Source: Methylobacterium sp. J-048 (GTDB lineage Bacteria > Pseudomonadota > Alphaproteobacteria > Rhizobiales > Beijerinckiaceae). From it: a stretch of DNA of 64,000 bases. The notes below the pieces were generated by a model. It saw only the letters and a program-made list of their open reading frames with translations. It ran no database searches and had not been told where the DNA came from. Position 1 is the first letter of the stretch. The number at the start of each line of letters is the position of its first letter. The stretch spans positions 17,991 to 81,990 of the forward strand of contig NZ_JAKSYL010000124.1 of assembly GCF_022829515.1 (NCBI RefSeq). Direction: 5' to 3'. The position numbers were made by a program, and so were the translations under genes. Of this stretch, positions 20,373 to 29,749 are shown piece by piece.

Positions 20373-21188
20373 TCAGGCCGGGATTACGTCCACGATCTCG
20401 TAGGTGTCGGGATCGATGATCACGATGTCGTCGCGCACCAGGATGAAATCGTAGCCCTCGTATTCCGGCACGATCTCGACGATCGCGGGCGGCAGCCGGT
20501 GCAGGCTGACGGAGCGCGGAATCGCGGAGCCGACTGCGAGCCCGAACGCGACGTCGCGGAGCGGCGAGACGCCGAGCCGGGTGATCGAGCCGCGGAACTC
20601 GGTGCGCTGGCGGGTGTCGAGCCGGTTGACCGCGCCGCGGGCCGACCCGCCGCCCCGGTCGCCCCGGGCACCGTCGCGACCACCCCGATCGCCGCGATCA
20701 CCCGGCGCGCCGCGATCGCCGCGCTGGCCGGGGCCGGACTCGTCACGTCCGCCGCGGTCGCCGCGCTGGCCCGGACCGGTCTCGTCGCGTCCACCGCGCT
20801 GCTCGGCCGGGCCGCCGTCGCGGCCGCCCCGCTCAGCTGCGCCGGGATTGCCACTCGGCCCGTTCCTGTCGGCAGCACCGTTGCGCTCGCCGGGAGTACC
20901 GCCGGCCGGTCCGGGCCGGCCGGGACCCTCGGCACCGCGCGAGGCCGGACCGCCGGGCTCGGCGCCGCCACCACGCATCCCGCCGCCCTCGGCACCGCCG
21001 CGCATTCCGCCGCCGCCTGCCCCGCCCGGTCCCGCTCCGCCGCCCGCCGCCGGGCCGGCACCGCCGCCCGCGCCACCGCCGCCGGCGGCCGGACCACCGC
21101 CGCCACCCGGGCCGCCCTGCGCAAAGGCCGTTGCCGCGCCGACGATGAGAATGGCGGCCGCCACCGTGTCCCTGAAGATCCGCGTCAT
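20373..21188 (-). CDS. exported Gly-rich protein with C-terminal DUF1236
   Basis: This is a 271-residue protein with a signal peptide (MTRIFRDTVAAAILIVGAAT, cleavage near AFAQ). Residues about 25-185 are low complexity: first Gly/Ala-rich, then RGDRGGRDE-type repeats resembling a collagen-like or disordered charged region. The C-terminal ~80 residues match DUF1236: SVSLHRLPPAIVEIVPEYEG followed by YDFILVRDDIVIIDPDTYEI. DUF1236 proteins are common exported proteins of Rhizobiales with no known function. An envelope or surface role is inferred. No neighbour shares its orientation closely. Confidence 0.85.
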   Translation of the reverse strand: MTRIFRDTVAAAILIVGAATAFAQGGPGGGGGPAAGGGGAGGGAGPAAGGGAGPGGAGGGGMRGGAEGGGMRGGGAEPGGPASRGAEGPGRPGPAGGTPGERNGAADRNGPSGNPGAAERGGRDGGPAEQRGGRDETGPGQRGDRGGRDESGPGQRGDRGAPGDRGDRGGRDGARGDRGGGSARGAVNRLDTRQRTEFRGSITRLGVSPLRDVAFGLAVGSAIPRSVSLHRLPPAIVEIVPEYEGYDFILVRDDIVIIDPDTYEIVDVIPA

Positions 21189-21429
21189 GGCATTTCGTCC
21201 CGTTGTGGTTGAGGCGCCCTCGGCACCCGTGCCGGGCCGCAACGGGGTCCCGCGCGAAACCGTTCCGTCCCGCCCTGCCGATAGAGGCCGGTGAGAAGTG
21301 ACACAGGCAGCCGCTGTCCCGGTCAAAGTCCGATCACGGACTTGCGATCACGATCGTCGCCTGTAACGTCGCGCTTATCGAAGAATAGGCCGGCTGTTAC
21401 CGGCCGATGAGCCGTGAGACGGAGACGCC

Positions 21430-22794
21430 ATGTCCGCCTTGAGGGACGATACGATCGGTATCGCGCCGAGCGCCGCCGACGACGCGGCGGACCGCCGCCG
21501 TCGCATCTGGGCGATCGTCGGCTCGTCCTCGGGCAACCTGGTCGAGTGGTACGATTTCTACTGCTACGCGTTTTTTGCGCTCTACTTCGCGCCCGCCTTC
21601 TTCCCGAAGGGCGATTCCACCAGCCAGCTCCTCCAGACCGCCGGCATCTTCGCGGTGGGCTTCTTCATGCGCCCCGTGGGCGGCTGGTTGTTCGGGCGTA
21701 TCGCCGACCGGGTCGGGCGCCGGACCTCGATGGTCGTGTCGGTGCTGATGATGTGCTTCGGCTCGCTCCTGATCGGCATCCTGCCAACCTACGAGCATGT
21801 CGGCACGCTGGCGCCCGTGCTGTTGCTGCTCGCGCGCATGCTCCAGGGCCTGTCGGTGGGCGGCGAGTACGGCACCTCGGCCACCTACATGAGCGAGGTG
21901 GCGATCAAGGGGAAGCGGGGATTCTTCGCCTCGTTCCAGTACGTCACGCTGATCGGCGGCCAGCTGCTCGCCTCGCTCGTCCTGGTGCTGCTCCAGACCG
22001 TGATGACCGCCCCTGAGCTGTCGGCCTGGGGCTGGCGCATCCCGTTCTTCATAGGCGCCGGACTGGCGGTGGTCGCGCTCTACCTGCGACGCTCGCTCGC
22101 CGAGACCAAGGAAGCCGGCGACAAGGAGACTGCCGGCACCTTCGCCGAGCTGTTCAAGCACTGGCGGGCGTTCTGCGTCGTCCTTGCTTACACGGCCGGC
22201 GGATCCTTGAGCTTCTACACGTTCACGACCTACATGCAGAAGTATCTGGTCAACACCGCTGGCATGCCGAAGACGTCGGCGTCGCAGGTGATGACCGTGG
22301 TGCTGTTCGTCTACATGGCGATCCAGCCGCTGTTCGGTGCGCTGTCCGACAAGATCGGGCGCAAGGCTAACATGCTGCTCTATAGCGGCCTCGGCACGCT
22401 GATGGTGGTACCGCTGATGACCGCTCTGGGGACCAACAAGGATCCCTACCTGGCCTTCGCGCTGATTACCCTCGGTCTCGCCGTGGTGTCGTTCTACACC
22501 GGCATCAGCGGCATCGTGAAAGCCGAGCTGTTCCCCACCAACGTGCGCGCGCTGGGGGTGGGCCTGTCCTACGCTCTGGCCAATGCCATGTTCGGCGGCA
22601 CCGCCGAGTTCGTCGCCCTGTGGTTCAAGGACAACGGCATGGAGAGCACGTTCTTCTGGTACGTGACCGTGCTGATGGCGGTGGCCTTCGTCGGCTCGCT
22701 GATCATGCCGAACCCCAAGGTGCACGGCTACCTCGACGGCGCAGGCACCGTGGAGGAGGCGCTCGGGAAAAAGCGCCGCTTCGCCCATGCCTGA
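21430..22794 (+). CDS. kgtP: MFS metabolite:H+ symporter, alpha-ketoglutarate permease-like
   Basis: This 454-residue protein of the MHS family has 12 predicted membrane segments. Signatures are [20 protein letters not shown] at TM1, [20 protein letters not shown] between TM2 and TM3, [17 protein letters not shown] in TM4, and a second [13 protein letters not shown] loop. It probably imports dicarboxylates with protons at the inner membrane; 2-oxoglutarate is the best guess from the KgtP-like sequence, but relatives carry citrate, shikimate or proline. GGAG lies 6 nt before the ATG. The next gene is a periplasmic hydrolase 92 nt downstream. Confidence 0.88.
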   Translation: MSALRDDTIGIAPSAADDAADRRRRIWAIVGSSSGNLVEWYDFYCYAFFALYFAPAFFPKGDSTSQLLQTAGIFAVGFFMRPVGGWLFGRIADRVGRRTSMVVSVLMMCFGSLLIGILPTYEHVGTLAPVLLLLARMLQGLSVGGEYGTSATYMSEVAIKGKRGFFASFQYVTLIGGQLLASLVLVLLQTVMTAPELSAWGWRIPFFIGAGLAVVALYLRRSLAETKEAGDKETAGTFAELFKHWRAFCVVLAYTAGGSLSFYTFTTYMQKYLVNTAGMPKTSASQVMTVVLFVYMAIQPLFGALSDKIGRKANMLLYSGLGTLMVVPLMTALGTNKDPYLAFALITLGLAVVSFYTGISGIVKAELFPTNVRALGVGLSYALANAMFGGTAEFVALWFKDNGMESTFFWYVTVLMAVAFVGSLIMPNPKVHGYLDGAGTVEEALGKKRRFAHA

Positions 22795-22886
22795 AACCCG
22801 CAGACCGGGGGTTCGGGTGGACCGCCTGGCATTGTGTCGCCGATATACTCCCAGTTGGACGCGCCAGACGTCCGCGGGAGGATATC

Positions 22887-24056
22887 ATGCTCAAGACCGC
22901 CGCTGCCGGCGCGCTGACGCTGTTCTGCCTCGGGGCGGGCTTCGCCCGAGCCGAAGAGGTCGGGCCGTTCAAGCCGACGCAGCTTGCCGGCTACTTCTTC
23001 GTCGGCGGCCACTACGAGACGGCGAACGGCCGGACCACCGCCCTCGGGCAGATGTTCGTGGAATACCGCGCCCCAGCGCGGGTCACACAACCCTATCCGG
23101 TCGTGATGGTTCACGGCACGGCGCAGACCGGAACCAATTTCCTGGGCACGCCTGACGGGCGGCCCGGCTGGGCCGACCGCTTCGCCGCCGAGGGGTTTGC
23201 GGTCTACGTGGTCGATCAGGTCGGGCGGGGCCGTTCGGGCGGCGACGCGGAGACATACGGACCCTACGCGCGCCTGCCCGCCGAGGATCTGGAGACGGTG
23301 TTCACCGGGCAGGAGCGGTCCGAACTCTACCCGCAGGCGAAGCTCCATACCCAGTGGCCCGGCGGGCCGGGCGTCCGCGGCAATGCCGCCTTCGACCAAT
23401 TCTACCGCTCGCAGGTGCCCTACATCGCGAGCGCCCTGAAGAGCGAGGAGCTGGTCGATCCGGCGCTGATCGCACTTCTCGAAAAGATTGGACCGGCGAT
23501 CGTGCTGACCCACTCGCAGGCCGGCGTGTTCGGCTGGGCGGTCTCGGACCAGCGGCCGGATCTTGTGAAGGCGCATGTCGCCGTCGAGCCGAACGGGCCG
23601 ACCTTCTTCGACATCCGCTTCAAGGGCGGCGCCGACTGGTACGAGCGGGTCGGCGACGCCCGGGCTCGTCCCTACGGGATCACCCGGGTGCCGCTGCATT
23701 TCGAGCCGCGGGTCAGCAGCCCGACCGACCTGACCGTGGTCCAGGCCGAGCGCGCGGCTGCTCCGGACCGGATCCGCTGCTGGCTACAGGCGGAGCCCGC
23801 CCGTGCCCTGCCGAACCTCGCCAAGGTGCCGGCCGTGATCGTGACCGCGGAAGCCTCGTTCCGGGCGACCATGGACGATTGCACGGCGGCCTTCCTCACC
23901 CAGGCGGGCGCCAAGCCCGACCGGCTGGCGCTGGCCGAGCACGGCATCCACGGCAACGGCCACATGATGATGCTCGAATCGAACAGCGATCAGGTGGCCG
24001 ACGCGATCGTCGGGTGGATCGAGACGCGGATCGGCGCCGGCGCATCCCGGCCTTAA
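22887..24056 (+). CDS. exported alpha/beta hydrolase
   Basis: This 389-residue protein has a signal peptide (MLKTAAAGALTLFCLGAGFA, cleavage near RAEE). The alpha/beta-hydrolase core has VVMVHGTAQTGTNFLG (oxyanion hole), VVDQVGRGRSGGD, a nucleophile elbow LTHSQAGVFGW with a Thr-His-Ser-Gln variant of GxSxG, and a C-terminal HGNGHMMMLESN with the probable catalytic His. Exported esterases of this type act on small esters or lactones; the substrate is unknown. GGGAGGA precedes the ATG by about 6 nt. It may be co-transcribed with the upstream symporter. Confidence 0.88.
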   Translation: MLKTAAAGALTLFCLGAGFARAEEVGPFKPTQLAGYFFVGGHYETANGRTTALGQMFVEYRAPARVTQPYPVVMVHGTAQTGTNFLGTPDGRPGWADRFAAEGFAVYVVDQVGRGRSGGDAETYGPYARLPAEDLETVFTGQERSELYPQAKLHTQWPGGPGVRGNAAFDQFYRSQVPYIASALKSEELVDPALIALLEKIGPAIVLTHSQAGVFGWAVSDQRPDLVKAHVAVEPNGPTFFDIRFKGGADWYERVGDARARPYGITRVPLHFEPRVSSPTDLTVVQAERAAAPDRIRCWLQAEPARALPNLAKVPAVIVTAEASFRATMDDCTAAFLTQAGAKPDRLALAEHGIHGNGHMMMLESNSDQVADAIVGWIETRIGAGASRP

Positions 24057-24111
24057 CCCCCTGCTTACCCTCTGCCACGAAGGTACGGCCCGTCATACGA
24101 CGAGGCTTTGC

Positions 24112-24393
24112 ATGACCGACATGACCGACACCGTGGGCGTCGCGGGCGACCGCATCCGCTCGATCATCGAGCGCGTGGAACGGCTGGAGGAGGAGATCAA
24201 GGATCTGATGGAGGCGAAGAAGGAGGTCTTCGCCGAGGCCAAGGGTGAGGGCCTGGACGTCAAGATCCTCAAGGAGATCCTGAAGATCCGCAAGCAGGAC
24301 AAGGACGAGCGCGACGAGCACGAGACGCTGCTCGACGTCTACCTGCGGGCCATGGATGCGCCCGCCCCGGCCCCGATCAAGGCGGCCGCCTGA
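24112..24393 (+). CDS. gapR: GapR-family nucleoid-associated protein (DUF2312/UPF0335)
   Basis: This 93-residue protein matches DUF2312: RIRSIIERVERLEEEIKDLM, EAKGEGLDVKILKEILKIRK and EHETLLDVYLRAM. The family includes Caulobacter GapR, a coiled-coil dimer that binds overtwisted AT-rich DNA and guides type II topoisomerases. It is near universal in alphaproteobacteria. An alternative start at the second Met (MTDTVGV) is possible. It converges with purC across a strong hairpin. Confidence 0.92.
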   Translation: MTDMTDTVGVAGDRIRSIIERVERLEEEIKDLMEAKKEVFAEAKGEGLDVKILKEILKIRKQDKDERDEHETLLDVYLRAMDAPAPAPIKAAA

Positions 24394-24404
24394 CGGGATG
24401 GGAG

Positions 24405-24428
24405 GGGACGGCGCCCGAGCGCCGTCCC
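24405..24428. terminator. bidirectional hairpin between gapR and purC
   Basis: A perfect 10-bp GC stem, GGGACGGCGC/GCGCCGTCCC with loop CCGA, sits between the stop codons of two convergent genes. Only a short tail lacking a long T-run follows. Confidence 0.65.
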
Positions 24429-24432
24429 GCCC

Positions 24433-25422
24433 TCAGCGGATCGGCTCGGCCGCCAGGTAGGCGGCGATGTTGCGCCGGACGCGATCGAGCGGCGCCTCGC
24501 CCGGATCGGGCAGCGTGAAGTGCGCGCCGGTGATCGTCTCGTAGGCGCGGATGTAGACCGCGGCGGTCTCCAGCACGACGTCCGCCGGAATCTCGGGGAT
24601 CGCGTCCTTGTAGGGATCGCAGCGGGCCACGACCCAGTTGCGGACGAAATCCTTGTCGAAGCTCTCCGGAGCCGAGCCCGCTTCGAAACGCTCGGGGTAG
24701 CTCTGCGCGAACCAGTAGCGGCTGCTGTCCGGGGTGTGGATCTCGTCGGCGAGCACGATACGGCCTTCCGCATCCGTGCCGAACTCGTATTTCGTGTCCG
24801 CCAGGATCAGCCCACGCTCGGCCGCCAGGTCCTGGCCGCGGGCGAACAGCGCCAAAGCCGCCTCTGAAACGGTCCGCCACTGTTCCGGACTGAGCAGGTT
24901 GCGCTCCAGGATCTCGGTTTCCGTCAGAGGCTCATCGTGGCCGCCGTCGAACGCCTTGGTGGTCGGTGTGATGATCGCCTGCGTCAGGCGCTCGTTCGGC
25001 CGCATCCCGTCCGGAAAGCGATGCCCGTACATTTCCCGCTCGCCGGCCCGGTAGCGCGTCAGCACCGAGGTCGAGGTGGTACCCGCGAGGTAGCCGCGCA
25101 CCACCACCTCCACGGGCAGAATCTCGAGGCGGCGGCCGACCACCACGTTCGGGTCCGGATAGGCCAGGACGTGGTTCGGGCAGAGATCGGCGGTGCGCTC
25201 GAACCAGTAGCGCGCGGTCTGCGTGAGCACCTGACCTTTGAACGGGATCGCGGCGAGCGCCCGGTCGAAGGCGCTGATCCGGTCGGAGGTGATCAGGATG
25301 CGCCGGCCATCCGGCAGGTCGTAATTGTCCCGGACCTTGCCGCGGTAATGGTTCGGCAATTCGGGCAGGGTCGCCTCACGCAAGACCTGATGGGCGTGCG
25401 GGGCGAGATCTGCCGTGTTCAT
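24433..25422 (-). CDS. purC: SAICAR synthase, long (ADE1-like) form
   Basis: This 329-residue enzyme joins CAIR and aspartate in purine synthesis. It contains [67 protein letters not shown] and [11 protein letters not shown]. It is longer than the ~240-255-residue bacterial PurC and resembles the form found in yeast and some proteobacteria. No other pur gene lies in the window, so a second, operon-borne short purC elsewhere is possible. It converges with gapR. Confidence 0.93.
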   Translation of the reverse strand: MNTADLAPHAHQVLREATLPELPNHYRGKVRDNYDLPDGRRILITSDRISAFDRALAAIPFKGQVLTQTARYWFERTADLCPNHVLAYPDPNVVVGRRLEILPVEVVVRGYLAGTTSTSVLTRYRAGEREMYGHRFPDGMRPNERLTQAIITPTTKAFDGGHDEPLTETEILERNLLSPEQWRTVSEAALALFARGQDLAAERGLILADTKYEFGTDAEGRIVLADEIHTPDSSRYWFAQSYPERFEAGSAPESFDKDFVRNWVVARCDPYKDAIPEIPADVVLETAAVYIRAYETITGAHFTLPDPGEAPLDRVRRNIAAYLAAEPIR

Positions 25423-25861
25423 CGGATCGTTCCGTCAGGCTGCACGGCGACCGCGCCGTGCCGCGTGTGTGCGCGGACGGGCCGAAGATTTCCAGCCCCC
25501 GCCGGCGCCTTGGCCCTGTGCCGACGGGCCTCTGGCCGGTCCGGCAGGCGGCGCAAACCGCCGGGCCGGATGAAAATCCGCGGCTTTCGTGCGCTCGGGC
25601 CGGCTCTCCCCAAAAAATACTTTATCGAGACTTGACGGATGTTGCACCACTATACATTCACTCACATCGACAACATAATCGCAGCGAGCTTTAATTCGAT
25701 CGCGTCAAATTGTGTGTGAATATATATTTTCGATCGGTATATAAAAGTCATTCCGCCATGGCAGAGGTGAAGTGTGGCTGCTATGAGGTCGCGGGATCGG
25801 CGCGGGCCTTGAGCGCCGATGGCAGGATGACCGGGCGTGCCCGCTGGCCGCCGGAGGCGCG
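25423..25861. other. spacer between purC and a Crp/Fnr gene
   Basis: This 439-nt divergent spacer becomes strikingly AT-rich at 25640-25770, marking promoters. An imperfect dyad, AATTCGA-N5-TCAAATT (25693-25711), resembles but does not match an Fnr/FixK box. No gene was recognised. Confidence 0.45.
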
Positions 25862-26614
25862 ATGACGGAATCTCTTTCTCAGACCGACAAGCATCCGTTC
25901 ATCCGCAAGATCGAAAGCATAGCCCTCTTCACCCTCTCGGATGGCGAACGGGCGGCGCTACTGGCCTTGCCGCTGCAGATCACCCAGTTCGAGGCCTATC
26001 AGGACATCGTGCGCGAGGGAGATCGTCCCGCGCGCTGCTTCGCCGTGTTCGACGGGATCGCCTGTACCTACAAATCGACGCTCGGCGGCAGGCGTCAGGT
26101 CATGGCGTACCACGTCGCCGGCGACATACCCGACATCCAGAGCCTGCACCTCAAGGTCCTCGACATCAGCATCGGCACCGTCGGCCCCTGCCGGGTCGGC
26201 TTCGTCCACCATGATGCGGTGCGGGCGCTCCTGCGGGCCTACCCGCGACTGGGCGATGCCCTCTGGCGCGCGACGCTGATCGACGCCGCCCTGGTTCGCG
26301 AGTGGATGCTCAACACCGGCCGGCGGGATGCCTATGCCCGCATGGCCCACCTGTTCTGCGAACTGATCACGCGGCTGGGCGCCGTCGGTCTCGCCCCCGA
26401 TCGGTCCTGCGACCTGCCAATGACGCAGCCCGAACTGGCGGATGCCCTCGGGATCACGCCGGTCCACGTCAACCGGACGATCCGCGACCTGAAGGAAGCC
26501 GGGTTGATCACGCTGCGCAGCCGGCGCCTGATGGTCAACGACTGGGAAGGCCTCAAGGCGGCGGCCGAATTCGACCCGACCTATTTACACCTGACTGACC
26601 GGGACCCGGCCTGA
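25862..26614 (+). CDS. Crp/Fnr-family transcription regulator, copy 1
   Basis: This 250-residue protein has an N-terminal cyclic-nucleotide-binding-like beta roll (residues ~20-140), a dimer helix and a C-terminal winged helix with LPMTQPELADALGITPVHVN followed by RTIRDLKEAGLI. It lacks the four-Cys Fe-S arrangement of Fnr and the cAMP phosphate-binding RxS motif, so its signal is unknown. GGAGG precedes the ATG. It resembles the regulators at 61355 and 63091, sharing the REW...AHLFCEL helix region. Such multi-copy Crp/Fnr sets are typical of Methylobacterium. Confidence 0.92.
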   Translation: MTESLSQTDKHPFIRKIESIALFTLSDGERAALLALPLQITQFEAYQDIVREGDRPARCFAVFDGIACTYKSTLGGRRQVMAYHVAGDIPDIQSLHLKVLDISIGTVGPCRVGFVHHDAVRALLRAYPRLGDALWRATLIDAALVREWMLNTGRRDAYARMAHLFCELITRLGAVGLAPDRSCDLPMTQPELADALGITPVHVNRTIRDLKEAGLITLRSRRLMVNDWEGLKAAAEFDPTYLHLTDRDPA

Positions 26615-26632
26615 CGCCCGCCTGGACCGGCC

Positions 26633-27250
26633 TCAGTTCATCTGCGAGCGGCGCCTGCGCCGTTCCTGCTCGGCGAGCTTGCGTCCGACATCGAGCAGCA
26701 GTGCGTCGACCCGCGCCTTGTGGACCGGATCGTCCAGCTCGCAGATCGCCCGATGGGCCGCCATGGCGTGATCAGCCGCGCGCTCCAGCGGCGGCTCGGC
26801 CTCTTGAAGCTCAGCCAGCTCGACGGCGCCGGCTGAGGTCTCGCCCATCCGCACGTCGGTGATGTCCACGATGATCCCGCGCCCGCTGATCGGCCGCCCT
26901 CGGTAATCGTGCTGGAAGCGGCCCCGGCCCAGAACCCAGCGGGTGACGCCATCGGCCGAGCAGACCCGATATTCGATGACATAGAGCCCGCCGTCGCGGC
27001 CGCCCCTGCGGACATGCGCCTGCACCCGGTCCCGATCCTCCGGATGGATGCCGGCGATGAAGGCGTCGAGCGGCAGGCCCGCCTCGGCCTCCTCCGGATC
27101 AACGTTGAAGAGCAGCGCCACGAACAGATCGGCCTGGATGCGGTCCGAGGCGGCATCCCACGACCAAGTACCGATCACGTCCAGCGCGTCCAGCGCTCCC
27201 TGGAACGCCGCCGCGCAAGTCCGGTATTCGAGAAGCTTGGGTTTTGGCAT
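26633..27250 (-). CDS. PAS-domain protein with a short helical C-terminal module
   Basis: This 205-residue cytoplasmic protein has one PAS fold (residues ~15-135, with GTWSWDAASDRIQAD, the HPEDRDRVQAHV loop and GRGIIVDITDV) and no kinase, GGDEF or HTH output. Residues ~157-195 form a helical module that aligns without gaps to the small protein encoded at 41852-42031. Its role could be ligand or light sensing by partner interaction. The start is uncertain: the ATG at 27250 fits the PAS boundary, and a GTG at 27304 would add 18 residues. It converges with the Crp/Fnr gene 18 nt away. Confidence 0.8.
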   Translation of the reverse strand: MPKPKLLEYRTCAAAFQGALDALDVIGTWSWDAASDRIQADLFVALLFNVDPEEAEAGLPLDAFIAGIHPEDRDRVQAHVRRGGRDGGLYVIEYRVCSADGVTRWVLGRGRFQHDYRGRPISGRGIIVDITDVRMGETSAGAVELAELQEAEPPLERAADHAMAAHRAICELDDPVHKARVDALLLDVGRKLAEQERRRRRSQMN

Positions 27251-27485
27251 CGCGGGGGTCTGGTTCCGAACCGGAATCAGAGCCGGTTTAGCGCATGGCT
27301 GCACAACTTCAAGAAGTAAAAATACATGTTATCGCAACTTTTGCGTGCCTGTAACTGACCTGAGCGCCGTTCGGGATTGCCGAGGCGGGATCGAGCGCCT
27401 GACCGTCGAGGCCGCCGCCGGACGGCAGCCCCTGATAACGCATCGGTCAAACAGGCCGCTACGATCCCGGAAAATGCTGCTGCCG

Positions 27486-27701
27486 TCAGCGTGAACCGGC
27501 ACCGGCGCTGGGCCGGCCCAGCCGTTCGGCTTCCGCCCGCCAGGAATCGCGCTCGGCCTGGACCGCCTCGATCCGGGCGTGCAAATGGCCGGCATCGATC
27601 GCCGTTTCCATCAGCATGTCCTGGGCGGCCGCCAGTTGCGCGCGCAGCTCCGCATTCTCGGTGGCCAGGGCCAGGAGGAGAGCGGCCACGTCATCGCCCA
27701 T
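27486..27701 (-). CDS. small coiled-coil protein
   Basis: This 71-residue protein starts MGDDVAALLLALATENAELR and consists of one long amphipathic helix with heptad spacing (AQLAAAQDMLMETAIDAGHL). It is probably a dimeric coiled coil of unknown function. The ATG at 27701 was preferred over 27737, since the extra residues (Cys/Gly-rich) do not continue the helix. It lies alone between the PAS gene and the ApbA-like gene, on the same strand as both. Confidence 0.6.
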   Translation of the reverse strand: MGDDVAALLLALATENAELRAQLAAAQDMLMETAIDAGHLHARIEAVQAERDSWRAEAERLGRPSAGAGSR

Positions 27702-27830
27702 CCATGTGCCCTGGCTCCCGCATCCGAGCGGGCGCATCTACCCGTGCCGGGGGCCGGCCACAACCGTATCCGGCAAACTATTCCCGGGTGGACGGCGCGG
27801 GACACGATCGGCACTCCGCGCGGCGACCGA

Positions 27831-28880
27831 TCAGCCCTCGATGACCCGCTCGTCGAGCTTGCGGTCGACGATCGCCACCGTGCGGTCGATCTCGGCATCA
27901 GGCGAACCGAGTTGGTGGGAGATCAGCTTCACCAGCAGGTCGACGCGCTCGATGAACGGCGTGCCGTTCGCCACCGCCCGCGCCGCCGAGGACGGCTTGA
28001 GCAGGCTCTCGGCGGCTTTGGCGTATTTCTCGAAGGGCACCTGATCCTGCGGATCGGCGCCCAGGCGCCGGGCGATGCCATCCACATGCTCGTAGATGGC
28101 GCGGGACTTGGCGAGATCGCCATGCACGGCGTCGCGGATCGATTGCGGCTCCTGCGGTGTGATGCAGCGGTAATTGCCGGTGAGCAGCATCGACCATTTC
28201 GCCAGCGGGACGAACAGCGAGTCGAACACCTTGAGCTTCACCGGCACGTCGTGCCCATCGAGGCGCACGGCGTCGATATCCGCCTCCAGCTCGCGCAGCA
28301 GGCGGTTATGCGCCTCGTCCGCGAAGGTCGCCGCCTTGAAGTTGGTCGGCAGGCCGACGTGGAGCACGTTGGCGCCCTCGTCCGGCGGACGGAAGGCCTG
28401 CGGGTCGGGGGAGCAGAGGGAGACGAGACCCGGCTCGAACCGATCCCAGACGCCGGCATTGGTGTAGGCGTCCTCGAGGTCCATCGCGGCCAAAGCCGGG
28501 ATCCGCTTGAGATACGAGAGCGGCGGCATGTTCATGATCGACAGGCACGGCAGCTTGGCCGCCGCGATCTTGATCATCAGCACCCGGATCGTGTGGTTGT
28601 TGTACTGCGGCTCCTGCATGGCGAGGCCGACCAGATCGTAGCGCGACGGGTCGATATCCTCCGGCGGGGCGGCATCCAGGGTGCCGGGCAGGTCGCGCGA
28701 CAGGATCGAGCGGTGGTTCGGCTCGTCCCGCAGCTTGATGCGGACTTCGGTCCCCTCCTGGTTGATCAGGTCGGCGGTCTTCCGGCGGCAGACCAGGGTC
28801 ACGTTGTGCCCGGCCATCAGGAGCTTCGTCGCCAGCAGGGAGCCGTACGAGGCTCCCAGGATCAGGACGTTGCGCGGCAT
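27831..28880 (-). CDS. ApbA/PanE-like NAD(P)-binding dehydrogenase
   Basis: This 349-residue protein starts with a Rossmann motif, NVLILGASYGSLLATKLLMA, in a ketopantoate-reductase-like N-domain, followed by an all-helical C-domain (VPLAKWSMLLTGNYRCITPQ). The classic ketopantoate reductase GxGxxG is changed to GASYGS, and the length exceeds typical PanE (about 300). Opine/octopine dehydrogenase-like or methylotrophy-related relatives are therefore possible. GGGAG precedes the ATG by about 7 nt. A TTGGTATACCAA palindrome about 135 nt upstream may control it. Confidence 0.8.
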   Translation of the reverse strand: MPRNVLILGASYGSLLATKLLMAGHNVTLVCRRKTADLINQEGTEVRIKLRDEPNHRSILSRDLPGTLDAAPPEDIDPSRYDLVGLAMQEPQYNNHTIRVLMIKIAAAKLPCLSIMNMPPLSYLKRIPALAAMDLEDAYTNAGVWDRFEPGLVSLCSPDPQAFRPPDEGANVLHVGLPTNFKAATFADEAHNRLLRELEADIDAVRLDGHDVPVKLKVFDSLFVPLAKWSMLLTGNYRCITPQEPQSIRDAVHGDLAKSRAIYEHVDGIARRLGADPQDQVPFEKYAKAAESLLKPSSAARAVANGTPFIERVDLLVKLISHQLGSPDAEIDRTVAIVDRKLDERVIEG

Positions 28881-29434
28881 GCTTCCACTCCCAAGGTACG
28901 TCTTCGTCTTATCCTGCGGCGTACCCGTATGGCGTACGGGTTCGGGCTTTCCACAGGCCGGCTCAGGCCGCGTCGCCGGCAGGGTAGCGAAGCTTGTCCT
29001 GGGATGCCACTCGGTTGGTATACCAAAAAATTTGCCTGCACCGGTGAGCGGGATTTTCGACGAACGATCGCCGAGGCTCGCGGCTGCGCCATTGGATGGC
29101 GTGGGCTCGCATCATCCCCGACAGGCGGCCTTCCGGCGAGTGCCGTTATCAGCGGCCAGATCGAAACCGACGCGGACAGGCCCGACCATCCGTCGCGCCT
29201 GCAGTGCCTTGCGTCATCGTTGAAAAATCAGACCCGCATCATCGACCGCTTAGCGGTATGATGGTGCCCAGGGACGGAATCGCCCGTAACCGCCCTAACC
29301 TATTGATTTCATTGAGCCCGTATCACCGTCGACCGCCGGTTTGTGACCCGGTCCTGTGACCCTGTCGAATCACGGTGCTGCCGTCAATCGATGGCAGAGA
29401 CGCGCAGCGCTTCGCGGGGGGGAGTATATTCGCC
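28881..29434. other. spacer with operator-like palindrome
   Basis: This 554-nt spacer separates the ApbA-like gene from the orphan gene pair. It contains a hairpin (ACCCGTA/TACGGGT at 28923-28941) and the palindrome at 29015-29026. I see no tRNA, direct-repeat array or convincing ORF. Confidence 0.5.
29015..29026. promoter_or_regulatory. 12-bp perfect palindrome, GntR-type operator candidate
   Basis: TTGGTATACCAA is perfectly symmetric and contains the GTATAC core seen in FadR-subfamily GntR operators. It lies 135 nt before the ApbA-like start codon, followed by a run of A. The regulator is not in the window. Confidence 0.45.
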
Positions 29435-29749
29435 ATGGCGACGGAAAGCCGTAGCATCTCGATTGGTGGCGATATGGGTCGGTGGTCCGATTATGCGCTC
29501 GACACGTTCTTTGCGCCGCACCTGTCCGAACTGACGGCATTCTCGGCACCCGACGTGCCGGTCATGGACGACTACATCCTGTCGTTCATCCTCAACCGCT
29601 CAATCAATGCACCGGACGATACGCGCGTGAAGGCGAGCATGATTCTGATCGCAAGCTTCATCCGACATGTCGGGCCTGCGATCATCGAATATCGGGAGGC
29701 ATGCCTTGCGACGCTGGTTACGTCTCGGGGCTTCCGAGCCGAACCATGA
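29435..29749 (+). CDS. orphan small protein, first of a coupled pair
   Basis: This 104-residue acidic/hydrophobic protein begins MATESRSISIGGDMGRWSDY and includes an amphipathic helical half (ASMILIASFIRHVGPAIIEY). No domain is recognised and there is no signal peptide. GGGAG lies about 11 nt before the ATG. Its stop overlaps the next start as ATGA, a strong sign that both frames are real and translated together. The pair converges on the Cas12m-like gene, with 217 nt between their ends. Confidence 0.65.
   Translation: MATESRSISIGGDMGRWSDYALDTFFAPHLSELTAFSAPDVPVMDDYILSFILNRSINAPDDTRVKASMILIASFIRHVGPAIIEYREACLATLVTSRGFRAEP

Noticed and set aside
21397..22788. Minus-strand frame of 463 codons opposite the KgtP-like gene
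   Set aside because: It is His/Gln/Arg-rich without any domain, while the plus strand encodes a clear 12-helix transporter.
25693..25711. Fnr/FixK box before Crp/Fnr copy 1
   Set aside because: The dyad AATTCGA-N5-TCAAATT has the wrong spacing and one poor half for TTGAT-N4-ATCAA; it is described only in the spacer entry.
28161..28195. tRNA-like words in spacers and genes
   Set aside because: No cloverleaf with T-loop GGTTCGAATCC-type sequence and matching acceptor stem was found anywhere in the window.
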